64,000 nt of DNA. It comes from Termitidicoccus mucosus. GTDB lineage: Bacteria; Verrucomicrobiota; Verrucomicrobiia; Opitutales; Opitutaceae. Of the stretch, positions 17,698-27,100 are shown piece after piece. The stretch's first letter is position 1; every line of letters begins with the position of its first letter. Position numbers and translations under genes: made by a program. The notes under the pieces are model-generated. The model was not told the origin of the DNA, did no database searches, and saw nothing but the letters and a program-made list of their open reading frames with translations. The DNA lies in contig NZ_CP109796.1 in assembly GCF_038725785.1 (NCBI RefSeq), positions 6,820,501-6,884,500 on the forward strand. The letters run 5' to 3'.

Positions 17698-18666
17698 TCA
17701 GTCGCTCCGGTGGAGCTGGTAGACATGGGGTTCGAGAAAGGCGGTGATCCATTCCTTGATTTCGCGGGCCTTGGCGGGATTGGGCATGAGGATGACCCCG
17801 GTCGCGGAGGTGGCGTCGAGGATGAGCTGGTCGTCAAAAATCAACCGGTTGATGTGTCCCAGAGAGCCGGGATAGACGTAGGTGGTGACGTTGATTTCGC
17901 GGGCGATGGTCTCGAAATCCTGTGCGGCCTCCTGGGTCACGAGGATGACGCAGCCCAGGTTGCCGTGGTTTTGGAGTTTGGCTTGCAGATGCCGGATGAT
18001 GTCGCGATCGGCGACGCTGGTGATCCAGAGGATGGCGCGGTCGGTGTGGTGGAAGGCCCAGTTGAGGGCCTGGGCCTGGCGTTCCGGGGCGATTTCGATG
18101 GTGGAGGGGGACTGGGCGATCCGGTTTTGTTCCCGGGGCTTGAATTGCCATCCGGCGAGACCGGCGGCTAGGATCAAGCCGACGGCAAGCAGCCGGTGCC
18201 TGAGGCCCTTGGTTTCGGTTTTCTTGCGGCTCCTTTTTTGGGCTGCTTCGAGTGCCTTTTTGACTGCGATTTCAGTCTGCACCCGGCTGGCTTTTTCCAG
18301 CTCCTGTTTTTTCTCCCCGGCGATGGCGTCGATGCTGCTGTCGGTGACGAGTTTTCGCAGCCGGGTTTCCTCGGCCTTGGGCAGCCTGGTTTTTTCCGGG
18401 TGCAGCCCGAGCAGCTTCAAGTTGTCCAGTTTCTTCAGCCTTTGATATTCTTCCGCCGCGATGGTGATGACGGACCGGGGGGATTTTTCAGCGGCGAAGG
18501 GTTTGAGGAGTTCGCGGCTGGAATCTTCGTGTTTTTCCACACGGATGTCGTGCGTGGGGCTGGCGGTGCCCTGCGGGTTATAGTGCGCCGTGGATTCCGG
18601 TTGTCCTGCCGGAGGCGGTTTGCGGCCGGAGGCCGGGATTTGCGCACCCGTGGATTCCGTGGTCAT
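17698..18666 (-). CDS. Membrane-anchored PLD-like protein with degenerate catalytic motif
   Basis: A 322-residue protein with a long charged, helical cytoplasmic part (about 1-155), a single transmembrane helix (HRLLAVGLILAAGLAGWQF, about 158-178) and a C-terminal domain resembling one half of a phospholipase D fold (AILWITSV, GCVILVT, then GHINRLIFDDQLILDATSA at about 269-290). In active PLD-type nucleases this last motif is H-x-K-(x4)-D; here it reads H-x-N-(x4)-D, so the catalytic lysine is missing. PLD-like nucleases occur beside conjugation genes on some plasmids. This one looks like a structural or regulatory derivative. Its stop lies 17 bases before the GspE-type start. Confidence 0.6.
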   Translation of the reverse strand: MTTESTGAQIPASGRKPPPAGQPESTAHYNPQGTASPTHDIRVEKHEDSSRELLKPFAAEKSPRSVITIAAEEYQRLKKLDNLKLLGLHPEKTRLPKAEETRLRKLVTDSSIDAIAGEKKQELEKASRVQTEIAVKKALEAAQKRSRKKTETKGLRHRLLAVGLILAAGLAGWQFKPREQNRIAQSPSTIEIAPERQAQALNWAFHHTDRAILWITSVADRDIIRHLQAKLQNHGNLGCVILVTQEAAQDFETIAREINVTTYVYPGSLGHINRLIFDDQLILDATSATGVILMPNPAKAREIKEWITAFLEPHVYQLHRSD

Positions 18667-19031
18667 GAATGAGGATTCCCGGTTTGGCCGCGGGCTCCGG
18701 GAGATTTATTTGCGCGGCTTGCCGGAGGCCGCGGTTTGCGGATTGGTTTTGCCGGGAGAATTTTGGAATGGCGGGCCTGTGTGCATGGAGCCGGTTATGG
18801 GTTTTCCGGGATTTTTTTGAAATTCCACCCCGGCGGTTTGCGACCGTTTTTTCGGACCGAAATTTTTCACTGTTTGTTTTTAATGTCCGGAGCGCTAAAG
18901 TGCGTTGATGGTTTGGATTTCGCGTATTGCCCCATGTAAAAATGTTACCGGATGCCTCGCGAGAGATATTACCCGGAAGAGAGGATAGGATAGGGTGAGG
19001 TGATCGCCTTTTTTCTGTTAAAAAATGCATG
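18667..19031. other. Intergenic region, no gene seen
   Basis: About 365 bp between the divergent PLD-like and AAA ATPase genes. Short frames here have no coding character that I trust. The right third is distinctly AT-rich and probably carries the promoter of the ATPase gene. Confidence 0.5.
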
Positions 19032-19063
19032 AGTTACGATTTTTATTGAATATTTTCGTAACT
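19032..19063. promoter_or_regulatory. Inverted repeat upstream of AAA ATPase gene
   Basis: AGTTACGA and TCGTAACT form a perfect 8-bp inverted repeat around a 16-nt AT-rich centre, ending 17 bp before the ATPase start codon. The position suits an operator for autoregulation by the C-terminal winged-helix-like part of the protein, or a transcript hairpin covering the start region. Confidence 0.45.
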
Positions 19064-19080
19064 TTCCTTGATTTGCCCCC

Positions 19081-20265
19081 ATGGATCCGGCACTGAACCC
19101 TTACGCACCCGGAGCTGGAACCCAGCCACCGGAACTTACTGGACGCGAAAATCTTCTGGAAACCGCGCAAATTGCTCTTTCCCGCATCCGTAATGGATTG
19201 GCGACCAAAAGTTTTATCTTAACTGGATTGCGCGGGGTGGGAAAAACCGTCCTCTTGAATCGCGTCGAGGAAATGGCGCTCGATGCCAAATTGCAGGTCT
19301 TCCTTGTTGAGGCCCATGAGGAAAAATCCCTCCCAAAATTACTCCTTCCCGAATTGCGCCGCATTCTGCTTACCTTCGACAAGGGCGAAAAAGTGGAGGC
19401 ACTGGTCAAACGCGGTATCCGCGTCCTCAAGAGTTTTACCCGCTCGGTAAAAGTTTCCTGGGGCGAATTCGAAATTGGCCTTGATATTGACCCCGAGCCC
19501 GGCGTTGCCGACAGTGGCGACCTGGAAACAGATTTGCCCGCGTTGTTTATCGCGCTGGGCGAGGCGGCGCGTTTGAGAAAAACCGCAATCATCATCCTTA
19601 TTGACGAATTGCAATATCTCTCCGAAATCGAGTTTAGCGCCTTGATAATGGCCTTGCACAAAGTGGCTCAAAAAGGGCTCCCGATTCTCATGACAGGAGC
19701 AGGCTTGCCGCAAGTGATCGGTTTGTCTGGACGCTCTAAATCCTACGCCGAGCGTCTTTTTGATTTTCCGGCGATAGGACCGCTTTCTTTTGACGACGCC
19801 CGACTCGCATTGAGCGAGCCTGCCGGACGTGCGGGCGTGACTTTCCAACCAGACGCCATTGAGGCCATCTACACGCAAACTCGCGGTTATCCTTATTTCT
19901 TGCAGGAATGGGGCTATCAAGCATGGAATCTCGCTCCTACGACGAACATCGACGCTTTCGTCATCGAACAAGCGACACAAACCTCATTGCGCCGCCTCGA
20001 CGAGGGATTTTTTCGCGTTCGTTTTGACCGGCTCACACCGCGCGAAAAAGATTACATGTTGGCAATGGCAGAGTTGGGCGAAGGGCCGCACCGCTCCGGC
20101 GAGATTGCCGGAAAATTAAAAATCACGATGCAACGCGCCGCCCCCGTGCGCGCGTCGCTCATCTCCAAAGGCATGATTTATAGCCCCGCCCACGGCGAGA
20201 CAGGTTTTACCGTCCCGTTGTTTGACGCCTATTTGCGCCGCGTGGGGATATTGAAAAAAAATTAA
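19081..20265 (+). CDS. Solitary AAA ATPase with C-terminal winged-helix-like domain
   Basis: A 394-residue ATPase. The N-terminus NPYAPGAGTQPPELTGR is the signature of a widely scattered bacterial family of stand-alone AAA/Orc1-like ATPases. Walker A is TGLRGVGKT (about residues 48-56), Walker B IIILIDELQYL (about 169-179), sensor-like LPILMTGAGLP (about 200). The last 75 residues (LTPREKDYMLAMAEL... to the C-terminus) look like a winged-helix domain. The family's cellular role is not established. The gene stands alone on the plus strand, is more AT-rich and uses less biased codons than its neighbours, and has a private palindromic upstream region, all pointing to independent acquisition. Confidence 0.88.
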   Translation: MDPALNPYAPGAGTQPPELTGRENLLETAQIALSRIRNGLATKSFILTGLRGVGKTVLLNRVEEMALDAKLQVFLVEAHEEKSLPKLLLPELRRILLTFDKGEKVEALVKRGIRVLKSFTRSVKVSWGEFEIGLDIDPEPGVADSGDLETDLPALFIALGEAARLRKTAIIILIDELQYLSEIEFSALIMALHKVAQKGLPILMTGAGLPQVIGLSGRSKSYAERLFDFPAIGPLSFDDARLALSEPAGRAGVTFQPDAIEAIYTQTRGYPYFLQEWGYQAWNLAPTTNIDAFVIEQATQTSLRRLDEGFFRVRFDRLTPREKDYMLAMAELGEGPHRSGEIAGKLKITMQRAAPVRASLISKGMIYSPAHGETGFTVPLFDAYLRRVGILKKN

Positions 20266-20338
20266 TACCGGAATTTGTGGGATACGCGAAGAGGGAAGGG
20301 CATGTGGTTTTTTGTGCCAAGGGATCGAGTCATAATAG

Positions 20339-20358
20339 CCTATGGTACCAGCCATAGG
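20339..20358. repeat. Short inverted repeat after AAA ATPase gene
   Basis: CCTATGG and CCATAGG with a 6-nt loop form a 7-bp perfect hairpin about 75 bp after the ATPase stop. There is no T-run, so it is a poor terminator; no other function can be assigned. The surrounding 270 bp between 20266 and 20535 hold no recognisable gene. Confidence 0.35.
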
Positions 20359-20535
20359 AAAATGGAAAAACAAAACCCAAGCGGGCTGTGGATTCGCGTC
20401 AAAGTGTGCAAAGTGCGCAGGATGCTCCTGCTACTCTGGATGACGCGGGCTTGTTATTGCCAGATTCAAAGTTTGCATGCGTAAAAAACGGAACCCGCGC
20501 ATGAGTTCCATTTTGATAGTGCCTTGTCTGGTGGT

Positions 20536-21171
20536 TCAGGGCGTATGGGCTGTTTTGCGGCTGTCGGTCCGCGGGTCGCACAGGCTGCATTGCACCGGGC
20601 CGGACTGGCGGGTGACGACCGTGTTTTCGAAGTCGCTGAAAATAGTGATGATTTCGATGCCGGGCAGGGTTAAGGTCGAGATCCTGTGATCTTGCGCGGA
20701 AACCGTGGTGAGCGCTCCCCATTGGAGGCGGGGATTGCGCCCGATTATAATGGTGCGATCGTGTTGGTCCTGGGGTTCCCGGTTATCGAAAACAATCGCC
20801 TCCATGTCCGGGTACGGACGGACGGCTGTTTGTTTGGGTTTATAATTTCGCCAGTCGGCGGGGATCTCTTCCATGCCGGGGAAATACTTTTTTAGATTTT
20901 CCAGTGTGGTCGGGAAAGTTTCCGATTTGTTGATCCGGCCCGCATCGTGATGCGCGTGCGCGTCGCGGGCCTGCCAGTCGTCCTTGTCCGCGGACGTCTG
21001 CCCGGGCTTGTCCGTGTGCTCGTGGTCGTAGCCAGGAGGCCTGGCAGGTCCCGTGACTTGGAAATCCAACGGCGCGGGCGGTTTGGAATTGACGGCGCGA
21101 TTTACGAGGAACCCGCCGGCGAGCACGCCGGCAAACAGCGCGGAAAGGAGGATTTTGGTATTTTTTTTCAT
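20536..21171 (-). CDS. Exported or membrane-anchored protein of unknown function
   Basis: A 211-residue protein with an N-terminal signal or anchor (MKKNTKILLSALFAGVLAGG) followed by a long polar, histidine- and aspartate-rich stretch (about residues 45-80) and a folded C-terminal half with FDNREPQDQHDRTIIIGRN and a single CSLC pair near the end. I recognise no family. It precedes the sigma-factor gene on the same strand by 40 codons of spacer region and could be co-regulated with it. A periplasmic location is inferred from the signal. Confidence 0.65.
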   Translation of the reverse strand: MKKNTKILLSALFAGVLAGGFLVNRAVNSKPPAPLDFQVTGPARPPGYDHEHTDKPGQTSADKDDWQARDAHAHHDAGRINKSETFPTTLENLKKYFPGMEEIPADWRNYKPKQTAVRPYPDMEAIVFDNREPQDQHDRTIIIGRNPRLQWGALTTVSAQDHRISTLTLPGIEIITIFSDFENTVVTRQSGPVQCSLCDPRTDSRKTAHTP

Positions 21172-21181
21172 AATATAAAGT

Positions 21182-21245
21182 TTGCCGGTTGCGCGGGCGG
21201 GAGGATCAACGGACCAGCCGCCCGCGCCTTGCCGGTTGTGTTTTT
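21182..21245. repeat. Strong hairpin framed by two direct repeats
   Basis: A perfect 10-bp stem (GCGCGGGCGG at 21191-21200 and CCGCCCGCGC at 21218-21227) is flanked by two identical copies of TTGCCGGTTG (21182-21191 and 21229-21238). The plus-strand side ends in TGTGTTTTT, so it could terminate plus-strand transcripts. The remaining sequence between 21172 and 21492 holds nothing else I can name. Confidence 0.4.
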
Positions 21246-21492
21246 AAGTGAGTTTGGAAAAACCTCAACCGGAAACCCCGCGGGAGGGAGGATTTGCCGT
21301 CCGCAGGGGTTTTGATGCCTTGCGCAGGGGCAGCGTGCTTTCATGGCTGCGGGGTGCCGCCGTCGATTCCGGGCTGATGGAGGCTCGGAATTGGCAATGG
21401 GGCGCCACGGTCAGGCCTGGCGGTTGACCGCGGCTTGGAAAAAGGAAAGTCCGATGAACGGGCGATTCCCATTTGGTTTTTTGCCGGGGGTT

Positions 21493-23283
21493 TCAGGCGA
21501 AGCATTCCGCGGGCAGTTCAGTGATATCATATTCGGCGAGCATTTCGCGGAGTTTGAGCATGGCGGATTTGCAAAGTTGCGCCACCCGCTCCCTGGTGAT
21601 CTGGAATTTTGCGGCCAGTTCGATCTTGGCCTTGATGGCGGCGGAGTGGAACAGGGTTTTAAGGATGATTCTTTCGCGCGGGTCCTCCGTTTTCAGGCGG
21701 GAGATGCATTTATCGACCAGCTCGATCAAGTCGCGGCGCTCGAGTTCCCGGTGCTCCCGGTTGTCGTAGTGCCTGGTGAAGGACGCGGCTTCCACCACGA
21801 ATTCCTGGCTGGAGTTTGACGGGAGGGGCGTCTCCATTTTTTTGAGACATTCCTTGATGTGGCTTTTGGTCGCCGTCTGGTATTTCGGGTTTTCGAGCTC
21901 CCGGTTGATATCCCCGCCGTTGTCGTACATTTGTTTAAATTTGCATATCTTATTTTGCTGGGACAGCGGGACGGCCACGGGGGATTTGAGGGCGTGGATT
22001 TCCTTGCGGGCGGTGTGCCGGCAGGTGTATTTGAGCTGGAGCGACACCAGGTTGGACAGCCGTTTTTTGTATTGTTTGTCCCATTTCGCGAGGCTGTTCA
22101 TGAACTCGGTGACGCAGGCGCCGAGGATTTCCTCGAACACATGCTGGTTGGTGATTCTGGTTTTGTGATAAGCGCGGAGCGCGTGGTCGTTGATATAGTC
22201 TTTATATCCTTTGTAGAGCAGCTCGGCGGCCAGGGCCCTTTCTTTTTCGGAGACGCGGGACTCCTTGATGATTTCGAGGCACCGGAGTTCGTCCGTCTGG
22301 GAAATGCGAATTTTCCAGTCGAAGTTTTCCGCGGATCGGACGGCGACGGCGGAGTCGTGGGGGCTTTGCTCGATTTCAACCAGGGTTTGCAGCAGCCATT
22401 CGTAATGGGGGCCGGCGGCAGGACGTCTGACGGTTTTGAGCAGCCTGGCTCCGGTATGTTTTTCTCCGATGGTGACGGTTAAGGTGGAAACTTCTGTCTT
22501 TTGAAATTTGAGCGGGGATTTTTTTTGTTTTCTCCCGGTTTCCGGACGGGGTGAAAAATCCAATAAAATCTGGCCGGAATTTTCGTCAGTGTAAATAAAA
22601 GACAGCAATAATTGGGTTTCGGGTCCGCCGGCCGGATTTTCCCATGGCACGGAAGGATTGTGGATTTCTTTTTCCGGCCGGTTGAAATTTTCCCCGGCGG
22701 GGGGAGCTTTTGCACCATGCGAGGGATTTTTTTGCGGTTTTTGCCCCGTTGATTCCGGGCGGTTTTGATTCCGCAGGTAGAGGGGAAGCTTGGACGTGTC
22801 GCCCTCCGGGCCCATATAGAGGAGCCGGAGCATGGAGTCGGCGGTGGGACTGGCGCGGGGAGGCAGGTGGAGTTCTGCGCGCTGGCGGGTTTCGACCCAT
22901 AGGGCGTCGGACAGGCCGGAGAGCCGTTGTTCCCAGGTGTATTCCTTTTGTTCAGGGGAGCAGGCGTCCGGAAGGGCGCGTTTGGGGTCGATGACGACGG
23001 GCGTCCCGGAAAAAATTCCCGTGGAAATATTTTCCGTTTTGGATAGCGTGGGTGGTGACATGGGGTTATAGGTGGAGCGGGTGGTTGGTTGATGGAGTGA
23101 GGATGTGGATGGCCGCGTGTTGCCGCCACCTTCCGGCGCGGTGAGGCGAGCGGAAGGATGTTGCGCGGTGGGCGGAGTGCCGCTGATATGCCCGTATGAT
23201 TTTTTCCGGCGTCTCCGGAAATTTTTCTTTTTCTTCGATTTGTTTTTGTAGCTTGGAAATTTTCCCGCGGTGTTTTTGGGCAC
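21493..23283 (-). CDS. Divergent sigma-70-like factor with long N-terminal extension
   Basis: The C-terminal half has the order of a sigma-70 factor. About residues 345-435 match regions 1.2-2 in pattern: an acidic-helical entry, then ILGACVTEFMNSLAKWDKQY in the place of the 'EG..GL..A...FD' core, and CRHTARKEIHALKSPVAVPL in the place of region 2.3-2.4 to 3. About residues 518-580 are region 4 with a helix-turn-helix, AAKFQITRERVAQLCKSAML, nearly the canonical 'F.VTRERVRQIE..AL..L'. The N-terminal 330 residues are unlike any sigma region I know and are proline- and lysine-rich. The longest frame starts at a GTG (23283); ATG at 23061 (MSPPTLSK) is an equally good start. It could direct RNA polymerase to promoters of the accessory block. 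Confidence 0.75.
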   Translation of the reverse strand: MPKNTAGKFPSYKNKSKKKKNFRRRRKKSYGHISGTPPTAQHPSARLTAPEGGGNTRPSTSSLHQPTTRSTYNPMSPPTLSKTENISTGIFSGTPVVIDPKRALPDACSPEQKEYTWEQRLSGLSDALWVETRQRAELHLPPRASPTADSMLRLLYMGPEGDTSKLPLYLRNQNRPESTGQKPQKNPSHGAKAPPAGENFNRPEKEIHNPSVPWENPAGGPETQLLLSFIYTDENSGQILLDFSPRPETGRKQKKSPLKFQKTEVSTLTVTIGEKHTGARLLKTVRRPAAGPHYEWLLQTLVEIEQSPHDSAVAVRSAENFDWKIRISQTDELRCLEIIKESRVSEKERALAAELLYKGYKDYINDHALRAYHKTRITNQHVFEEILGACVTEFMNSLAKWDKQYKKRLSNLVSLQLKYTCRHTARKEIHALKSPVAVPLSQQNKICKFKQMYDNGGDINRELENPKYQTATKSHIKECLKKMETPLPSNSSQEFVVEAASFTRHYDNREHRELERRDLIELVDKCISRLKTEDPRERIILKTLFHSAAIKAKIELAAKFQITRERVAQLCKSAMLKLREMLAEYDITELPAECFA

Positions 23284-23546
23284 GTTTTTTGGCTAGGACT
23301 AGGAACCACCCCCGGTTTTGGAAAATAAAATTCCCTCCGCGCTTGGATTTCGCGGTATTGCGGGTGACGGCTTTGGATATCCCGTCGGGAGTGGAGTGGG
23401 GGAGGGCGGGCGGGAGGGCCGAGGTTTTTGGAAGAAGAGCCTCCCTGCGGGGATAATGACGGGGTTGGGCAGGGCAGGTTTCGCCAGCCTGGTGTTTTTA
23501 ATCCGGTTTTTTCGGGGAAGGTCTGCCCAATTGTCCAAGGGCGGGC

Positions 23547-24137
23547 ATGAATTTGAGCCGGTATCAATGCTTTCTTGAAAAAATAATTTCGGAGCGGTTT
23601 CGCCAAGTGTCCCATGCGGGGCGGGGCGTGGGATTTTTTGAGATTTCCCTGGAATATCTGCCCATGGACATGGCCTTGGATCTGCCGGATGCGTCCGGGC
23701 AGTTTTTTATCATGCGGCGCAATTATGACGAGCACGGGAATCTGGAAACGAATCATGCGCGCCCCCAATTTGATATAATGACGCCGCAGGTGATTTTAGC
23801 CAATGTGGCGTGGCCGTCGGAAGGGCGCACGGTGTATTCGTATATTTTGGAGTCTTTGCCGGAGATCAGGATTTCCCGGCGGTACGACACGCTGGAGCAG
23901 GCGGGTTGCCTGGGCTATCTGGCCGGGGAGCCGGAGCGACGTGGGGTGGCGTTGCTGGCGGCGCTTTCCGGGAATCCGCACGGACCGTTGTCGGTGGCGG
24001 CGGACCGTTTGCTGGGCGGTGGGCAATGGCCGGAGTCCGAATTATTCACGGCATTGAGCGAGGAGGGCCTGGATGTGGCGACGGATTTCGATCCGGTTGA
24101 AAACAAGGAGGCGGAGGAAGCGTCCCTGGGACTTTGA
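23547..24137 (+). CDS. Unrecognised protein, first gene of giant-protein operon
   Basis: A 196-residue soluble protein (MNLSRYQCFLEKIISERFRQ). It has no signal or membrane segment and no family I can name; the composition is acidic with a C-terminal tail NKEAEEASLGL. It lies 53 bp upstream of the first giant gene on the same strand and is followed by three more genes without a strong terminator, so it probably begins an operon of nearly 10 kb. The ATG has only a weak purine-rich sequence ahead of it. Confidence 0.6.
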   Translation: MNLSRYQCFLEKIISERFRQVSHAGRGVGFFEISLEYLPMDMALDLPDASGQFFIMRRNYDEHGNLETNHARPQFDIMTPQVILANVAWPSEGRTVYSYILESLPEIRISRRYDTLEQAGCLGYLAGEPERRGVALLAALSGNPHGPLSVAADRLLGGGQWPESELFTALSEEGLDVATDFDPVENKEAEEASLGL

Positions 24138-24189
24138 TGAGCCCGCGGCGCGGGGCCGGCTGAATTTTTATTATTGGAGATTTATATAT

Positions 24190-27100
24190 ATGAAAAAGAC
24201 CATTCAGATGATGCCCGGACGGGAGATGGCCGGAGTGCGGGAGACGCCGGATTTTTTCAAACTGCCGTCGCCGGCGGCATTGCGGCCCGTGCCGGAGACG
24301 CCCGATGGCGTGGCACTGGCGGATTATGAATTTTTTTTCGCGACGCCCGCGGAGCGGTTAAAAATCCTGCTGGCCGGGATGGAGCCGGGTTCCCGGTGGG
24401 CCGAGGGGCGCGTGGCCCATGGGTTTGAGGAATTGCCGGAGGAGCCGTTCCAGTTGTTTTCCGGCAAGGATTTGATCGTTCCGTTTTTTTTTGACCTGAA
24501 TTTTTGGGGGCATGCGGAGATGCGCCGGGGCCGGTGGCATCATGTGCCGGTGCCGGAGGAGATGCTGGCCTTGTTGTCCGGCGGGGAGGTTTACACCGGG
24601 TTTCCGGGCGCGGTGCTGGCGCTGCCCTCGTTGCGCGGGTATGCGCCGCAGGAAGTGGAGGCGGTGGCGGGCACGGGTTTGATGCGCATGGTGGAGGCCG
24701 GGGCGCGCGGCGGCGACGGGGAGGCGCGGACGGAGCAGAGGCTGGCCGGTTGGTTCGCGGATTATGAGCCGGTGCCGTCGCAGCCCGGTGCCGGCGGTTT
24801 GTTTTTGAAATTGCAGGACGGGCGGTTGCCGGCCGAGGCGTTTGACCGCGATGTTTTGGCCCGGGTGCTGCCGGGGCTGGCTGAGGCGTGGAGGCAGCGC
24901 GAGGCATTGAAGGCGCATCCCCTGATGGTGGAGGAGGCCGGCGGGTTTGCATCCGCGCCGGGAGGGTTTGCCCTGCGCGGAAAGAAAGGGGTCTTGCTTT
25001 CGTTCGGGTATGATGCGGGCAGCGCGACGCCGGAGCGCCTGGCGGACGCGCTGGCGCGTACCCGCGAGGCGTTGACGCGCATGTTTGCGCCGGGGGAAGA
25101 AGACTTGGCGTCCGGGCTGCCTCGTCTGGTGGAAAATGATGCCGCTTATGTTCAGGATTGGGCGCGCCCGGTGGATGAGTGGGATCCTCGGGCGTTTGTG
25201 TTTTTTTTGCGTTGCGTGAATGAGACTTTATGCCGGCCGCTCGGGCTGTCCGGGGCTTCGGGCTCGGGTTCCTCGTGGATCCGCGGCATGTTGAAGGCCG
25301 CGGACAAGGGGCGGTGTTTTTCGCCGGAGGTGTTTTTTGAAAAATTTCCCGGCGGGCGCGATGGTTTTGCCGGGTGGCTGGCTGGCGCCTATGAGCTGGC
25401 CGGCCGGGTGCTGGATTGCGATTGGGTCAAGACCCAGGAGGCGCTGCCCCGACTGGCGGGTTTTGAGGTGCCGGAGGCGCTGGCGGTCGATGAGCGCAAG
25501 TGGCTGGAGCGGTCGCTGGGTGCCTTGAAGTCGAACCGGATTTCGCAGGAAATACCGATGCGAGTGGCGCGGGTGGAGTTTCCGGTTTTTGCGACGGCCT
25601 GGCGGCTTTTGTCCGGGACGGCGGTCCGCTGGCCGGATTTGCCCGCCGTGGCGCGGAAGTCGGGGGAGGGCATGGGCATGGTGCCGGCATTGCTGGACTG
25701 GCTGGGCCGGCTGCCGGTGAAGGATGGCTTGCTGGAGGCGTTCGGGGTCAGATTGCGGGAAAATCCGGAGGAGCTTGAGCCGCCCATGGTGGAGTGGTTG
25801 GATGCGCATGTCTCGCGCTTGAAGACGGAAATGGAGGCCGGGTTGCACCGTCGCGCGGATGTTTGGGAAATGTCCGGGGTGATGAAGGATCTGGTGCATC
25901 CGGCGCGGGATTTGCGCCGGCTGGGTTCCCTGGCGGCCAACGGCACCTTTGGGGCGCGGCAGTTTCAATGGATGGCGCGCAAGCGGCTCATGTCGGATGA
26001 TCGGGTGATTGTGCCGCTGGAGTTCAAGGTATGGAATCCTTCGGACGGGCCACCGAAGCGGGTGGTGTTCACGCGGGAGACCGCGTGCCGCGAGGTTTAC
26101 GGCTGGTTTGCCCGGACGCCGGGCCTGGTCGACAAAGTATGGTCGGACGGGCGGGGCTTGCCGGTGGCGGGGGTGATGACCCCGGCGCTACGTGAGCTGG
26201 CGGGCCGCGTGCGGAGGCGCGTCGCGGAGACTGCGGCGTATTTCGATCGTTTTCCCAAGGACGGCTGGAGCGGGCCGTGGATGGCGCATGCGCCATCGGT
26301 GTTGTCGGGGATCGCGTCGACTCGCCGTTTGACCCAAGCCGGGGAGTTTGACGACAACGTGCCGTTGCGGGAGCGTACCTTGGTGTCACTGGCGTGGAAT
26401 CTGCCCTTGGAACCGGTTTCCCCGGGGGCGCCCGATGTTTTTAAGGAAGATGCGGCGTTGTTCAACCGGCTGGCCGGAATCACGGAGCATAATGATTTTT
26501 TGGAGGCCTGCCATGATGCCGGGTTGGTTCCGCCGCATTTTGCCTTTGGTGATTTCGGTCCCTTGGACGAGGCGCTGGCGGCGCGGGAGCGCGCCCGGCA
26601 TTTCGAACGCTGGAAAAACGGGCTGGCGCCGGTGCTGCACCGGCTTTGCGGCGCGATGAAAGATTTGCTGGGGCAGGCCCCGTGGTTATTTCATCAGGCT
26701 CCAGAGTTTGCCGCGCTGCATCCCGTGTCGCTTTTGGGTGTGTCCCAAGCGCTGGCGCATGCGCTTTTTGCAAAAATCTCCCCGCCCCGCGCCTGGCTGG
26801 AGCGGGCGGGGAACGCCTGCCGGACACTGGTCGGGAGAAACTGGGCGCCGGATCTGGAAAAGGCGCGCATCCTTCATGTTTTGGCGGAGGCGCGGGCGGA
26901 GCGCCTGATGTCCTTGGTCCGCAAGGAAGGGTTTTTGTATGAAGGCTTGATGCTGCAAAATCCGCGCCGGGAGCCGGGGAAAAAAGGCTTTCCCCCGCCG
27001 GAACTATACGGGCTCGGCGCGCGGTATTATGAATTTTTGCGCGATTTGGGCGCCGCGCCCGGCCTGGCTTTCGAGGCCTGCCCGGGGCTGCCCGGCGGCG

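Noticed and set aside
16370-17722. 450-codon open frame on the plus strand, antisense to the GspE-type gene
   Set aside because: It is Gly/Glu-rich shadow coding caused by the high GC of the real gene, which has all ATPase motifs in order.
22479-23768. 429-codon minus-strand frame overlapping the sigma-factor gene
   Set aside because: Pro/Arg/Lys-rich composition and overlap; the sigma region 4 helix-turn-helix supports the other frame.
24073-24189. Upstream extension of giant protein 1 (39 residues)
   Set aside because: It overlaps the end of the preceding gene and is Arg-rich; a GGAG sequence precedes the ATG at 24190.
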